A stretch of DNA of 64,000 bases from assembly GCA_900315345.1 (NCBI GenBank), contig OMYP01000008.1, positions 1 to 64,000 of the forward strand. The letters run 5' to 3'. Position numbers and translations under genes: made by a program. A model generated the notes under the pieces. The model saw only the letters and a program-made list of their open reading frames with translations. It ran no database searches and had not been told where the DNA came from. The DNA comes from an uncultured Selenomonadales bacterium. Its GTDB lineage: Bacteria > Bacillota > Negativicutes > Acidaminococcales > Acidaminococcaceae. Shown here piece by piece: positions 20,526-29,657 of the stretch (positions are counted from its first letter, which is position 1; each line of letters opens with the position of its first letter).

Positions 20526-22579
20526 TGAAACGTTTATTGTTTGAAATCGGAACGGAAGAACTGCCGGCTAATTACATGCCGAATATTTTAAAAGACCTTA
20601 AGGAACTGGCCCTGAAAAAACTGCAGGATGCACGGGTTCCCTTTGCCGATGTAACGGTTCTGGGTACACCCCGCCGTCTGGCCGTACTGGTGGGCGGTGT
20701 GGAAGAAACCCAGGCAGACAGCACGGAAGAATTTAAAGGCCCTGCTGTGAACATCGCATTTAAAGACGGTGAACCTACGAAAGCGGCCCAGGGCTTTGCC
20801 CGGGGTAAAGGCGTAGACGTAAAAGACCTCATCGTCAAAGATAATTACATTTATGCTATCAAACACACCCAGGGACAGCCTACTGCGGCTCTGCTTCCCC
20901 ATGTACTGCAGGAGATCCTGACCAACATCCCGTTCCCCAACCACATGCGCTGGGCGGACTTTGATTTCCGCTTCCTGCGTCCTATCCACTGGCTGGTGGC
21001 GCTGTTCGGTTCGGAAGTTATTCCTGTGGCCATTACGGACATCAATTCTGACCGCTTCACCATGGGACATCGCTTCCTGAGCAACAAACAGGTGGAGATT
21101 CCTTCTGCGGACGATTATGAAAAATTGCTGGAAGAAAATTTTGTCATCGTTGACCAGGACAAACGCCGTGAAATGATCCGGAAAGAAATCACCGAACTGG
21201 CGGCAGCGGAAGGCGGCGAAATCGAAATCGCGCCGGACCTGCTGGAAGAAGTTAACTATCTGGTAGAATATCCCACGCCCCTGTGCGGGAAGTTTGAAGA
21301 AAAATATCTGGCCCTGCCGGAAGCGGCCATCATCACTCCCATGCGGGACCATCAGCGGTACTTCCCGGTGCGGGGCAAAGACGGCAAGCTGCTGAACAAA
21401 TTCATTGCGGTCCGGAACGGGGGCAAAGCGTTCCTGGAGAACGTGGCCCACGGAAACGAACGGGTACTGCGGGCCCGTCTCAGCGATGCGGAATTCTTCT
21501 TCAACGAAGACCGGAAGCAGAAGCTGGAAGGCTATGAAGAAAAAATCAAAACCGTTGTATTCCAGGAAGGCCTGGGCAACATGTACGATAAGAGCCAGCG
21601 TCTGATCCAGCTGGTGGAGATGCTTCATTTCAGCCTCCAGAGCCGCGTGTCGCTGGATGACCTGAAACGTGCGGCCCGGCTGTGCAAGTGCGACCTTGTT
21701 ACCGGCATGGTTACAGAATTTACCGAACTCCAGGGCGTCATGGGCCGTGAATATGCACGCCTTGACGGGGAAAAAGAAGATATCTGCGAAGGTATCTTTG
21801 AGCATTATCTGCCCCGGTTTGCAGGAGATATCCTGCCCTCCACGGAAATCGGCCGCATTCTGGGTATCGCCGACAAGGTAGACAATATCGTGGCAACCTT
21901 CAGCCGGGGCAAAGCGCCTACCGGTTCCCAGGATCCTTTTGCCCTGCGCCGTCAGGCACTGGGCATCATCAACATTCTGCTGGAAGGCAAAATGAACCTG
22001 GATATGGCGAAGGTCGTTGGCGCAGCAATCCTGCTGCTGAAAGTTCCTGTGGAAAATGCCAAAGAACTTGGCATACAGATTCTCGACTTTATCAAACTGC
22101 GTTTCCGCAACCTGATGCTGGAACAGAAAATCCGTTACGATGTGATCGATGCCGTGCTGGCAGATGAGAGGAATAACGATCTGTACGACCTGTACCTGCG
22201 GGCCCAGGCATTGAACGCCTATGTGAACGGGGAGAAAGCGGCGGACATGATCCAGGCGGCTACCCGTGTGAACAACCTCAGCAGCAAGGCGGAAACAGAA
22301 GTGCCGATTAACGACGGACTGTTTACGGAACAGGCCGAAAAGGATCTGTACGCGGTGGTACAAAAACTGGATAAGGAAATCATTCCGTTGATCGTCCGTT
22401 GCGATTACGCAGGGGCGCTGGATATTTTAAGCGAACTGAACGCCCCGGTAAATAAATTCTTCGACGACGTAATGGTCATGGACAAGGACGAAGCGGTGAA
22501 GAACAACCGCCTGTCCCTGCTGTGCATAGTGAAGGATCTGGTAAACTGCGTAGGGGATCTTTCCAAAATCGTAATGTAA
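20525..22579 (+). CDS. glyS: Glycyl-tRNA synthetase beta subunit
   Basis: 684 aa from ATG 20525 ([18 protein letters not shown]), preceded by GGGAGG. Contains the HD-like segment and C-terminal anticodon-binding domain (DDVMVMDKDEAVKNNRLSLL is the usual ending). Binds the tRNA anticodon and body; co-regulated with glyQ by the T-box. Complete. Confidence 0.97.
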   Translation: MKRLLFEIGTEELPANYMPNILKDLKELALKKLQDARVPFADVTVLGTPRRLAVLVGGVEETQADSTEEFKGPAVNIAFKDGEPTKAAQGFARGKGVDVKDLIVKDNYIYAIKHTQGQPTAALLPHVLQEILTNIPFPNHMRWADFDFRFLRPIHWLVALFGSEVIPVAITDINSDRFTMGHRFLSNKQVEIPSADDYEKLLEENFVIVDQDKRREMIRKEITELAAAEGGEIEIAPDLLEEVNYLVEYPTPLCGKFEEKYLALPEAAIITPMRDHQRYFPVRGKDGKLLNKFIAVRNGGKAFLENVAHGNERVLRARLSDAEFFFNEDRKQKLEGYEEKIKTVVFQEGLGNMYDKSQRLIQLVEMLHFSLQSRVSLDDLKRAARLCKCDLVTGMVTEFTELQGVMGREYARLDGEKEDICEGIFEHYLPRFAGDILPSTEIGRILGIADKVDNIVATFSRGKAPTGSQDPFALRRQALGIINILLEGKMNLDMAKVVGAAILLLKVPVENAKELGIQILDFIKLRFRNLMLEQKIRYDVIDAVLADERNNDLYDLYLRAQALNAYVNGEKAADMIQAATRVNNLSSKAETEVPINDGLFTEQAEKDLYAVVQKLDKEIIPLIVRCDYAGALDILSELNAPVNKFFDDVMVMDKDEAVKNNRLSLLCIVKDLVNCVGDLSKIVM

Positions 22580-22694
22580 TGTTCTGCTGATCGTCTGGCA
22601 GGTTTAAATTTAACAGAATTCAATTTACAAATACGTCTTTCGATTTAAAAACCGGCAACTCATCCGGCAAGAGGTTAAATTTTACGGAATTACC

Positions 22695-22723
22695 TTGAAT
22701 ATCTTCTTGAAGAGTGGTATAGT
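22695..22723 (+). promoter_or_regulatory. Putative promoter of ppsA
   Basis: TTGAAT at 22695-22700, 17-bp spacer, TATAGT at 22718-22723; 66 bases before the ppsA start. No terminator is obvious after glyS, so read-through is also possible. Confidence 0.5.
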
Positions 22724-22788
22724 ATATACTAAATAGGGGATTAATTTCCACTTAGGTGTACAATAATATTCAAAAAGGAGCGGACGTT

Positions 22789-25185
22789 ATGGAGAAAGAA
22801 AAAGAGTATCTGTTGTGGTTCGAGCAGATGGAGCGCAAAGATGTGGCCATTGTAGGCGGTAAATCCTCCTCTTTGGGTGAGATGACTGCAAAAACCGATG
22901 TGCCAGTACCTTATGGGTACGCCACCACCGCTTATGCCTACCGTTATTTCATCGAAAAGACCGGCCTGAAACAAAAGATGGCAGATCTGATCGCCCAGCT
23001 GACGGATGTGGAAAACACAGCCCTGCTGCGCGACATCAGCGCCAAGCTGCGTAAAGCCATCATGGACGAGGAAATGCCCAAGGATCTGCAGCAGGCTATT
23101 ACCAAAGCCTATAAAGAACTGGGCAAAAAAGTCGGCGAAAAAGATCCTTACGTGGCAGTGCGGTCCAGCGCTACCGCGGAAGACCTGCCTGACGCCAGCT
23201 TTGCGGGACAGCAGGACACCTACCTGAATGTTCAGGGCGCCAAGATGATCATCCAGAAGGTAAAGGAATGCTATGCATCCTGCTTTACCGACCGGGCTGT
23301 ATACTATCGTGAAAAACAGGGCTTTGACCATCTGGACGTAGCGTTGTCTGCCGTTATCCAGATGATGGTATATTCCAAGGCTGCCGGCGTTATGTTCACC
23401 GTGAACGTAGCCAACGGCGAAGACAAGAATGTTCTGATCGAAGGGGCTTACGGCCTGGGCGAATATGTTGTACAGGGCACCGTAACGCCGGATGATTACC
23501 TGGTATCCAAAGACAAACTGGAGATCCTGGAAAAGACCGTTAATCCCCAGGAAGTGAAACTGATCCGCAAACCCGGCGGCGATGTGGAAGAAGTTCCCGT
23601 ACCGAAGGAAGAGGGCGAAGCCCAGAAGCTGACGGACGAACAGATCAAAGAGCTGGCCGGTTATGCGCTGAAGATTGAAAAGCATTACGGCTGCTACATG
23701 GATATGGAATGGGGCATCGATGAACGGGACGGCAAGATCTGGATCCTGCAGGCCCGTCCGGAAACCGTATGGAGCCGCCGTAAAGCCAAAGCTGCGGAAA
23801 AACCGGAGGAAGAAAAAGTGGAAGTAACCAAGGAACGGAACGTAATCGTAAAAGGCGCCCCCGCAAGCCCGGGACAGGTTTCCGGCAAGGCCCATGTGAT
23901 TCTGGATCCGTCCATGATCGACGAATTCAAGCAGGGTGAAATTCTGGTAACGGAAATGACCGCTCCCGACTGGGTTCCCGCCATGAAGAAAGCGAAAGCC
24001 ATCGTAACGGACAGCGGCGGCATGACCTGCCATGCATCCATCGTCAGCCGCGAACTGGGCATTCCCTGTATCGTAGGCACCAAGAGCCGGGGCGCGGCTG
24101 CTACTGCATCCATCCAGACCGGCGATGACATTACTGTTGACGCTACCCATGGCGTAGTATATGAAGGTATTCTGGAAGAAGCTAAACCGGCTGCTGCCGC
24201 AGCGGCTCCTGCTGCAGGCGCAACGGTAACGGCGGAATTCTTCCCGCCCACCGGCACCAAGATCTATATGAACCTGGGCGATCCGGAACTGGCGGAAAAA
24301 TACGCATCCCTGCCTTGCGACGGCATCGGCCTCATGCGTGAAGAATTCATCTGGACCACCTATATCCATGAACATCCGCTGTATCTGATCAAGACCGGCC
24401 ATCCGGAAAAAGTGGTTGACCAGCTGGCAGAAGGCATCCGCCAGGTTTGCCAGGCCATGGCGCCCCGTCCGGTAACCCTGCGCTTCAGCGATTTCAAATC
24501 CAGCGAATACCGTGACCTGAAGGGCGGCGACGAGTTCGAACCCTATGAACCTTCCGCTCTGTTAGGCTGGCGCGGCGCTTCCCGTTACTATGATCCGAAA
24601 TATATCGAAGCCTTTAAGCTGGAATGCCAGGCTGTACGGAAAGTCCGTGAAGAGTTCGGCCTGAAGAACCTGAACGTAATGATCCCCTTCTGCCGCAACA
24701 TCGACGAAGCCCGCAAGGTTACGTCCATTATGGCGGAACAGGGACTGGCCCGTGGCAAAGACTTCAAAGTCTGGCTGATGGCTGAAATTCCTTCCAACAT
24801 TATTCTGGCCGACCAGTTCAATGAATTTGTAGACGGCTATTCCATCGGCTCCAACGACCTGACCATGCTGATCCTGGGCTGCGACCGTGATAACGATACG
24901 GTATCCCATATCTATGATGAACGGAATCTGGCAGTTCGCCGTGCCGTACGCCATCTTATCGAAGTGGCCCACAAAGCCGGCAAGACTGTTTCTATCTGCG
25001 GCCAGGCTCCTTCCGTATATCCGGAATTCTGCGAATTCCTGATCAAGAGCGGCATCGACAGCATGTCCGTTAACCCGGATACGGTTAAATTCACCAAGAA
25101 ACTGGCTGCCCATATCGAACAGCGCATCCTGCTTGACTCCCTGACCCACAGAGGCCGCGAGGAAGCGGAAGACCTGAACTGGTAA
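22789..25185 (+). CDS. ppsA: Phosphoenolpyruvate synthase
   Basis: 798 aa from ATG 22789, with AAAAAGGAG nine bases upstream. Order: N-terminal ATP-grasp/pyruvate-binding domain (VGGKSSSLGEM, VRSSATAEDLPDASFAGQQ), swivelling phosphohistidine domain with H415 in GGMTCHASIVSRELG, Ala/Pro-rich linker, and C-terminal PEP-binding TIM barrel (IGLMREEF, GSNDLTMLILGCDRD, SICGQAPS). Length and architecture fit PpsA rather than the longer pyruvate phosphate dikinase. Makes PEP from pyruvate for gluconeogenesis in amino-acid or lactate fermenters. Codon usage indicates high expression. Confidence 0.92.
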   Translation: MEKEKEYLLWFEQMERKDVAIVGGKSSSLGEMTAKTDVPVPYGYATTAYAYRYFIEKTGLKQKMADLIAQLTDVENTALLRDISAKLRKAIMDEEMPKDLQQAITKAYKELGKKVGEKDPYVAVRSSATAEDLPDASFAGQQDTYLNVQGAKMIIQKVKECYASCFTDRAVYYREKQGFDHLDVALSAVIQMMVYSKAAGVMFTVNVANGEDKNVLIEGAYGLGEYVVQGTVTPDDYLVSKDKLEILEKTVNPQEVKLIRKPGGDVEEVPVPKEEGEAQKLTDEQIKELAGYALKIEKHYGCYMDMEWGIDERDGKIWILQARPETVWSRRKAKAAEKPEEEKVEVTKERNVIVKGAPASPGQVSGKAHVILDPSMIDEFKQGEILVTEMTAPDWVPAMKKAKAIVTDSGGMTCHASIVSRELGIPCIVGTKSRGAAATASIQTGDDITVDATHGVVYEGILEEAKPAAAAAAPAAGATVTAEFFPPTGTKIYMNLGDPELAEKYASLPCDGIGLMREEFIWTTYIHEHPLYLIKTGHPEKVVDQLAEGIRQVCQAMAPRPVTLRFSDFKSSEYRDLKGGDEFEPYEPSALLGWRGASRYYDPKYIEAFKLECQAVRKVREEFGLKNLNVMIPFCRNIDEARKVTSIMAEQGLARGKDFKVWLMAEIPSNIILADQFNEFVDGYSIGSNDLTMLILGCDRDNDTVSHIYDERNLAVRRAVRHLIEVAHKAGKTVSICGQAPSVYPEFCEFLIKSGIDSMSVNPDTVKFTKKLAAHIEQRILLDSLTHRGREEAEDLNW

Positions 25186-25206
25186 TTCCGTCGGAAAGGA
25201 AGCAAA

Positions 25207-25509
25207 ATGAAATACGTACGAATTAAAGCCATCGAAATCAATGCCGCACCTTCCGATCGGCTGGAAGACTCGGTGCTTCTTGCGGTGGACGAAACCAAAA
25301 CCAAAGTGGAAGAAGTTCCTGCCATATTGCGTAAGATCATCAAAAAAGTGTACAACGTAAAAGAGTTCGGGGACGAATTCAACCGGGATCCGATCCTCTT
25401 CGGACGGGAAATGGATGAAATTGAAGAAAAATACCTGAACGAATACGGGCTGTACTCTGTTGATATCCAGGAAATACAGGTGAACTGGGACGACGGTATA
25501 CCACTTTAA
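25207..25509 (+). CDS. Hypothetical protein downstream of ppsA
   Basis: 100 aa, charged, soluble, no signal or membrane segment; not recognised. The 21-base gap to ppsA contains GGAAAGGAAGC, a good ribosome site, so it is probably co-transcribed with ppsA. Regular codon usage like its neighbours supports a real gene. The following 299 bases (25510-25808) hold two hairpins (one around 25552-25590, a terminator at 25659-25703) and the promoter of the next gene. Confidence 0.75.
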   Translation: MKYVRIKAIEINAAPSDRLEDSVLLAVDETKTKVEEVPAILRKIIKKVYNVKEFGDEFNRDPILFGREMDEIEEKYLNEYGLYSVDIQEIQVNWDDGIPL

Positions 25510-25658
25510 AATGTCTGCCGGAAATGGGTTACACCGGATACGGCAACATCAGCGGCCCCTGCAGAATTTTGCAGGGACAGCAAAAGCCGCCATTCGGAAG
25601 AATGCCTGATTCATAAGCGTAGCGGTACTGTAAAAATTTGTATGTGAAAAATGAAACG

Positions 25659-25703
25659 ACTCCCTGCTCTGGGTGAAGAACTCGGGCAGGGAGTTATTGT
25701 TTT
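25659..25703 (+). terminator. Intrinsic terminator after ppsA and its partner
   Basis: ACTCCCTGC pairs with GCAGGGAGT across a long loop that can itself pair partly (CTC/GAG); followed by TATTGTTTT. A second, non-T-tailed hairpin (CCCTGCA/TGCAGGG) lies at 25557-25576. Confidence 0.65.
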
Positions 25704-25771
25704 AATGGGGATGGAATATCATATTATAGAGGCAGTTTTTTTGACAACTGTAGATTTTTCTGTGGCTGTTT

Positions 25772-25780
25772 TGTTATAAT
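25772..25780 (+). promoter_or_regulatory. Extended -10 promoter of the Imm32-like gene
   Basis: TGTTATAAT is an extended -10 (TGn plus TATAAT). A TTGACA at 25741 is too far upstream to be its -35. The element overlaps an in-frame ATG at 25779, which therefore cannot be the translation start and argues for GTG 25809. Confidence 0.5.
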
Positions 25781-25808
25781 GAAAAAAATCGACAGGAAGG
25801 TGTTGCTT

Positions 25809-26018
25809 GTGGACATTGATTGGGTAGATGGATTTGAAATTCGCGTGAAGGTTGATCATGGTTCGGTGGTTATTTCTGCCAATAAAGAAGGGTTGCTTTC
25901 TCTTGCAAAACAGCTTACCGCATTGGCAGAAGCTGTACCGGGACAACATATCCATTATGATGAATACAACTCTCTGGAAGAAGGATCAACGGAAATGATT
26001 ATTGCAAGAGTAGAGTAA
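25809..26018 (+). CDS. Small protein resembling the Imm32 immunity family
   Basis: 69 aa from GTG 25809, with AGGAAGGTG seven bases upstream; an in-frame ATG at 25779 lies within the -10 element. The core ISANKEGLLSLAKQLTALAE...PGQHIHYDEYNSLEEGS resembles the Imm32 family, which is proposed to neutralise polymorphic toxins. No toxin gene is adjacent, so any immunity role is inference; many Imm32-like genes stand alone. Monocistronic. Confidence 0.65.
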   Translation: MDIDWVDGFEIRVKVDHGSVVISANKEGLLSLAKQLTALAEAVPGQHIHYDEYNSLEEGSTEMIIARVE

Positions 26019-26151
26019 ATTCTGATTTAACTTTTGACCGTTAAGTTTTCATGATTGATTTGGTATAATTAACATCAGATAACCATCGTAACCCATGACG
26101 ATGAACAGACGGCGGAATTGTTAAAGAATGTACTGGAGGAAAAATCCTGAA

Positions 26152-26649
26152 ATGCGGCTGTTTATTGCAATTAACCTGAGCGATGCCATGAAAAACGCGC
26201 TGGAATCAACACAGGACCAAATGTACGACAATGGTGTCCGGGGCAATTTTACGCCTCGGGAAAATATGCATCTTACCCTTGCGTTTATCGGAGAATACCC
26301 GGATAAGGACCGGGTCATGGACGCCCTTGCAACAGTGTCCTTTTCAGGCTTTCCCCTTTCCCTGAAAGGTATGGGAAGCTTCCGGGATTTATGGTGGGCA
26401 GGGATGGATGAATCTGCGCCCTTGGCTGCGGTTGCCCGACGTATCCGCAGAGCACTGGCAGAGCATGATATCCCCTTTGATCGCAAACGCTTTTCACCCC
26501 ACATTACGCTGATCCGGAAAGCCGCTGGGAATATGCCCGGCATACAGGTGGAACCGGTTTCCATGCGCGTGGATACTATATCCCTTATGCGCTCAGACCG
26601 GGGAAAACACGGTATGATATATACTGCCATTGGAGAAATTAAAGCATGA
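26152..26649 (+). CDS. thpR: RNA 2',3'-cyclic phosphodiesterase
   Basis: 165 aa from ATG 26152 (MRLFIAINLS), with GGAGGA 11 bases upstream. 2H phosphoesterase with the two HxTL motifs MHLTLAFIG and PHITLIRK, as in LigT/ThpR, which hydrolyse 2',3'-cyclic phosphate RNA ends. An extended -10 (TGGTATAAT at 26061-26069) lies upstream. It is the last core gene before the AT-richer island. Confidence 0.92.
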   Translation: MRLFIAINLSDAMKNALESTQDQMYDNGVRGNFTPRENMHLTLAFIGEYPDKDRVMDALATVSFSGFPLSLKGMGSFRDLWWAGMDESAPLAAVARRIRRALAEHDIPFDRKRFSPHITLIRKAAGNMPGIQVEPVSMRVDTISLMRSDRGKHGMIYTAIGEIKA

Positions 26650-26736
26650 AATGACAGGCAATGTAAACAGAGCGATGAAACGAAACAGTAAGCGGTTTCC
26701 GGAAAGTTTTTGTTTCCAACTTGTCGTTGATGAAAT

Positions 26737-26763
26737 ATCGAGATGCCAAATTGGAATCTCGAT
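26737..26763. repeat. 27-bp near-perfect palindrome at island edge
   Basis: ATCGAGAT at 26737-26744 and ATCTCGAT at 26756-26763 flank CCAA-A-TTGG; 12 of 13 pairs match around the centre base 26750. It lies in a 236-base stretch (26650-26885) with no convincing gene, between thpR and degraded island sequence. Could be a recombination site, an operator or a hairpin; no T run follows. Confidence 0.6.
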
Positions 26764-26885
26764 GCAAACATCTGGAGTAAAGGGTGGAAGATAATATCTG
26801 CCCTATGTTTACACCGAATAGGGAATTGCTATGCTAACTGCTGTACTCCGAACAGAGCGGGCTATTGCTGCCAGCATATCAATCA

Positions 26886-27075
26886 TGGAACCGCTTTGAA
26901 ATCACCAGGTCACAGGCAGGAAAAAGCATAAAAAAAGCAGAATAATAACAGCATAACCGATCAAAAACAGATTGACGACCTGCAGGCGAAAATACTGAAA
27001 GAAAAGCAGTTTAACCGTCAGGTGGAACTGAATGCGGAAGTGAAGAGATTGCAAAACATATTGCAATCCATTTGA
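26886..27075 (+). pseudogene. Remnant resembling the C-terminus of a DUF4391 protein
   Basis: Two out-of-phase pieces: WNRFEITRSQ... ending at TAA 26943, and a +1-shifted frame ending KEKQFNRQVELNAEVKRL...QSI at TGA 27073. The coiled, charged ending looks like that of DUF4391 proteins, which often accompany type III restriction-modification genes. There is no start codon or intact upstream frame, so it appears to be a decayed gene. Family assignment is from memory of the ending and moderately uncertain. Confidence 0.5.
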
Positions 27076-27097
27076 TAAGAAAGGCAGGAACACTGCA

Positions 27098-28657
27098 ATG
27101 AACATAGAGCAAGTGCTTGCAATGGACGAGTATCAGATCTTTGACAGAAAAAGCATTCAATTTGCGCCAACGTCTCTGTCAGATTTAATCTGCGCATTTG
27201 CCAATGCAGATGGAGGTACTGTAGCCATCGGAATATCGGATAAGACAAAACGTATCGAAGGCGTAGATTCTTATTTGTCAAAAGTAAATGAGCTATTGCG
27301 TGTGCCGATTGATTATTGCAATCCGACCGTTCCGGTGGAAACAGAAATGGTTCCCTGTATCAATGCAGAAGGGAAGGCGGATCATGTATTGCTAATAAAA
27401 GTGGAAGCCAGCCCGCTATTGCATGCCAACCAGGCTGATGAAGTATTTGTCCGCGTAGGCGATAAGACCAAAAAACTTTCATTTCAGGACAGGCTGACGC
27501 TTATGTATGCTAAAGGGCTTCGCTACTTTGAAGATGAGCCTGTGTATGGCGCAACGCTGGAAGATATTGATTTGTCGTTTGTAACGGAATATATTCATAA
27601 AATCGGTTACGCAAAAACGGCAGAAGAATATTTAAAGCAAAATAAAAATTTTATCATTGCAGGTGATAAGATCAGCACGGCTGCGATTCTTTTGTTTGGC
27701 AAAAATCCGCAACGTTTCTTTCCCCGGGCCCGTATTCGCTTTATCCGCTTTGACGGAGTTGAGGCGAAGGTGGGGAAAGACATGAACGTGATTAAGGACG
27801 TGATTTTTGAAGGCCGAATTTTGGATCAGGTGCAGAAGGCCGTGGATTACATTAAAATCCAGATGAAAGAACGGACGTATTTGGGTAAAGATGCTGTGTT
27901 TGTTACCGAAGAAGAATACGGAGAATTTGTACGCACAGAGATTGTGGTAAACGCCGCCACGCATCGTGACTATGCCATTATGGGAACGGACATCCAGATC
28001 AAGATGTTTGATGACCGGCTGGAAGTGGACAGCCCCGGTACCTTTGCGGGTATGGTGAAGAAAGAGAATATCCGTTACACGCACTTTTCACGGAATCCTA
28101 AGATTGCCGCATTTTTAAAAGACTATGGCTTTGTGAAAGAATACGGCGAAGGGGTTGACCGTATGTGCAGGGAATTAAATGCGTTAGGGCTGCCGGATCC
28201 GGTATTTGATAACAATACTTTTATTTTGAAAACTATAATACGAAGCGCTGCCTATGAAAAGTTGGCGATTGAGAATAAAGAAGTTGGCGATTCGGCTCAA
28301 AAGTTGGCGATTGAGCAACGAAAAGTTGGCGATTCGACTCAAAAGTTGGCGATTGAGCAACAAAAAGTTGGCGATTCGGATAACTTTATAGCGATGGAAA
28401 AGATAGGATTACCTGAAATCTTGAAATTATGTGATGCTATGAATTATAATCAACCGACCATTTCCAACATTAAAAAAATGTATCATGAAATAGATTTGAA
28501 TCAAATATTTAATGCCAATTACATATGTAAAATTCTTTCCTGCTCTGCTTCCACGGCAAGATATATTCTTTTAAAGCTACGGACGATAGATGTGGTAACT
28601 CCGGTTACGGGTAAAGGAAAAGGACAATATCGCTTTAAATACAAAACGGAAAAATAA
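27098..28657 (+). CDS. AlbA_2 (Schlafen-like) DNA-binding/ATPase-like protein
   Basis: 519 aa. The N-terminal AlbA_2 domain (DLICAFANADGGTVAIGISD, IEGVD) is followed by a RecG-like/HATPase_c_4 region (TEIVVNAATHRDYA, GFVKEYGEGVDRM). After a linker of repeated KLAIEQ-KVGD units (about 388-424) comes a C-terminal domain with a winged-helix look (CSASTARYILLKLRTIDVV). Proteins of this kind are widespread in defence islands and as putative transcriptional regulators; the function is not established. It sits between the DUF4391-like remnant and a convergent HEPN gene, next to a type III R-M operon. Confidence 0.82.
   Translation: MNIEQVLAMDEYQIFDRKSIQFAPTSLSDLICAFANADGGTVAIGISDKTKRIEGVDSYLSKVNELLRVPIDYCNPTVPVETEMVPCINAEGKADHVLLIKVEASPLLHANQADEVFVRVGDKTKKLSFQDRLTLMYAKGLRYFEDEPVYGATLEDIDLSFVTEYIHKIGYAKTAEEYLKQNKNFIIAGDKISTAAILLFGKNPQRFFPRARIRFIRFDGVEAKVGKDMNVIKDVIFEGRILDQVQKAVDYIKIQMKERTYLGKDAVFVTEEEYGEFVRTEIVVNAATHRDYAIMGTDIQIKMFDDRLEVDSPGTFAGMVKKENIRYTHFSRNPKIAAFLKDYGFVKEYGEGVDRMCRELNALGLPDPVFDNNTFILKTIIRSAAYEKLAIENKEVGDSAQKLAIEQRKVGDSTQKLAIEQQKVGDSDNFIAMEKIGLPEILKLCDAMNYNQPTISNIKKMYHEIDLNQIFNANYICKILSCSASTARYILLKLRTIDVVTPVTGKGKGQYRFKYKTEK
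28261..28386 (+). repeat. 42-bp tandem repeat, three units, inside the AlbA_2 gene
   Basis: GTTGGCGATT recurs at 28261, 28283, 28303, 28325, 28345 and 28367, alternating 22- and 20-base spacing. Each 42-bp unit encodes about 14 residues of the form KLAIEQ(x)KVGDSxQ. The length is a multiple of three, so gain or loss of a unit would keep the frame. Confidence 0.9.
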
Positions 28658-28664
28658 CCAAATA

Positions 28665-29657
28665 TCATTTAAAGCTAAACTCCACTTGAAGTTTTTCTAG
28701 AAAATCTATAGTAACAGCATTGTTTGCAATGAGCATTCGAAGGGTTTCAATAAAAATTGCACTTGCAAATATAGCTTCTGTGCTAAGATCAAAATGTCCG
28801 TTAATTAAATCTAAAAGCAAATCATAAGAACCAATCGTGGTATCGCCGTGGGCAAAGTTTGATCTTGCTTTATAAAGTTTCTTAACTTGTTCCATTGTAA
28901 TATTTGGGAAAACGCGATGTATTCTGTTTTGAAGCGTGAAAGATATACTACGTTTGTTTTTGTTGTATCCATACAAGGCTTCCAAGCCGATTACAGAATA
29001 GAGCATAATTTCATGATAATCACGGTTTAACAGGTAAGATAAAATTGAAACTACTGGACAATTGGAATTGTTTCTATCATGAATTTTATTTTGGATTAGC
29101 CAGTTCCATGTTTGCTCAATCGTTATATTTGTGGTAAACAGTTTAGACCACTTCTTATAGGCTTCATTTTGAATAGGATAGTAAGAAATGAATCTTTTAC
29201 TTATAAATTTATTTTCGTCTATATAAACTGTGAAATCTGCGCAATCTATATTTAACCATGGTGATGAAAGAACTATTGCGTGTACCATTCGTAGGCATAT
29301 TAATTCCATTTGTCCTTCGAAATTTTCATCGACATGGTCGTGTTTAAAGTATTTACGTAGTTTCTTGACGGTAATTTTTTCTGTACTGAGATTTTTGGGG
29401 CCATCATAATAAAGGACACTATTTTCTTCTATATCAATTTCGGCTGCTATCTCGCCCGTAAAAGATAAGTCAACAATTGTTCCTTTTACATTAATTAAAG
29501 GTATTGGTATAACTTTAGTGTTTATTTCTGGCTTGAAATTAATAGTACAGTTGTAAATATCATATGGAAATACTTTATTAGGAAATATATTTAACAATTC
29601 TTTGTAAACGTTATCGTTGTAATCGTGAATACTCATAACAAATTTTAACAATGTCAT
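28665..29657 (-). CDS. HEPN (Apea-like) domain protein
   Basis: 330 aa from ATG 29657, preceded by AAGGAGG eight bases away (an upstream in-frame GTG at 29666 is too close to that site). The C-terminal third is an Apea-like HEPN domain with R265-SNFA-H270, matching the RNase motif Rx4-6H. The N-terminal ~200 residues are not recognised. HEPN proteins with this motif are commonly RNases in toxin or abortive-infection systems. It is divergent from mod and convergent with the AlbA_2 gene (7-base gap). Low GC, unlike the chromosomal core. Confidence 0.75.
   Translation of the reverse strand: MTLLKFVMSIHDYNDNVYKELLNIFPNKVFPYDIYNCTINFKPEINTKVIPIPLINVKGTIVDLSFTGEIAAEIDIEENSVLYYDGPKNLSTEKITVKKLRKYFKHDHVDENFEGQMELICLRMVHAIVLSSPWLNIDCADFTVYIDENKFISKRFISYYPIQNEAYKKWSKLFTTNITIEQTWNWLIQNKIHDRNNSNCPVVSILSYLLNRDYHEIMLYSVIGLEALYGYNKNKRSISFTLQNRIHRVFPNITMEQVKKLYKARSNFAHGDTTIGSYDLLLDLINGHFDLSTEAIFASAIFIETLRMLIANNAVTIDFLEKLQVEFSFK

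Noticed and set aside
20588..22363. Long minus-strand open frame (591 aa) opposite glyS
   Set aside because: Composition is a mirror of the glyS codons; no known motif, no ribosome site, glyS is a clear gene.
22741..24402. Long minus-strand open frame (553 aa) opposite ppsA
   Set aside because: Shadow of a GC-rich, biased-codon gene; no protein features.
25741..25780. TTGACA/TATAAT promoter pair before the Imm32-like gene
   Set aside because: The spacing is 28 bases, far beyond the functional range; the extended -10 alone is a better explanation.
27632..28084. Minus-strand open frame opposite the AlbA_2 gene
   Set aside because: Shadow frame; AlbA_2 reading has family motifs.
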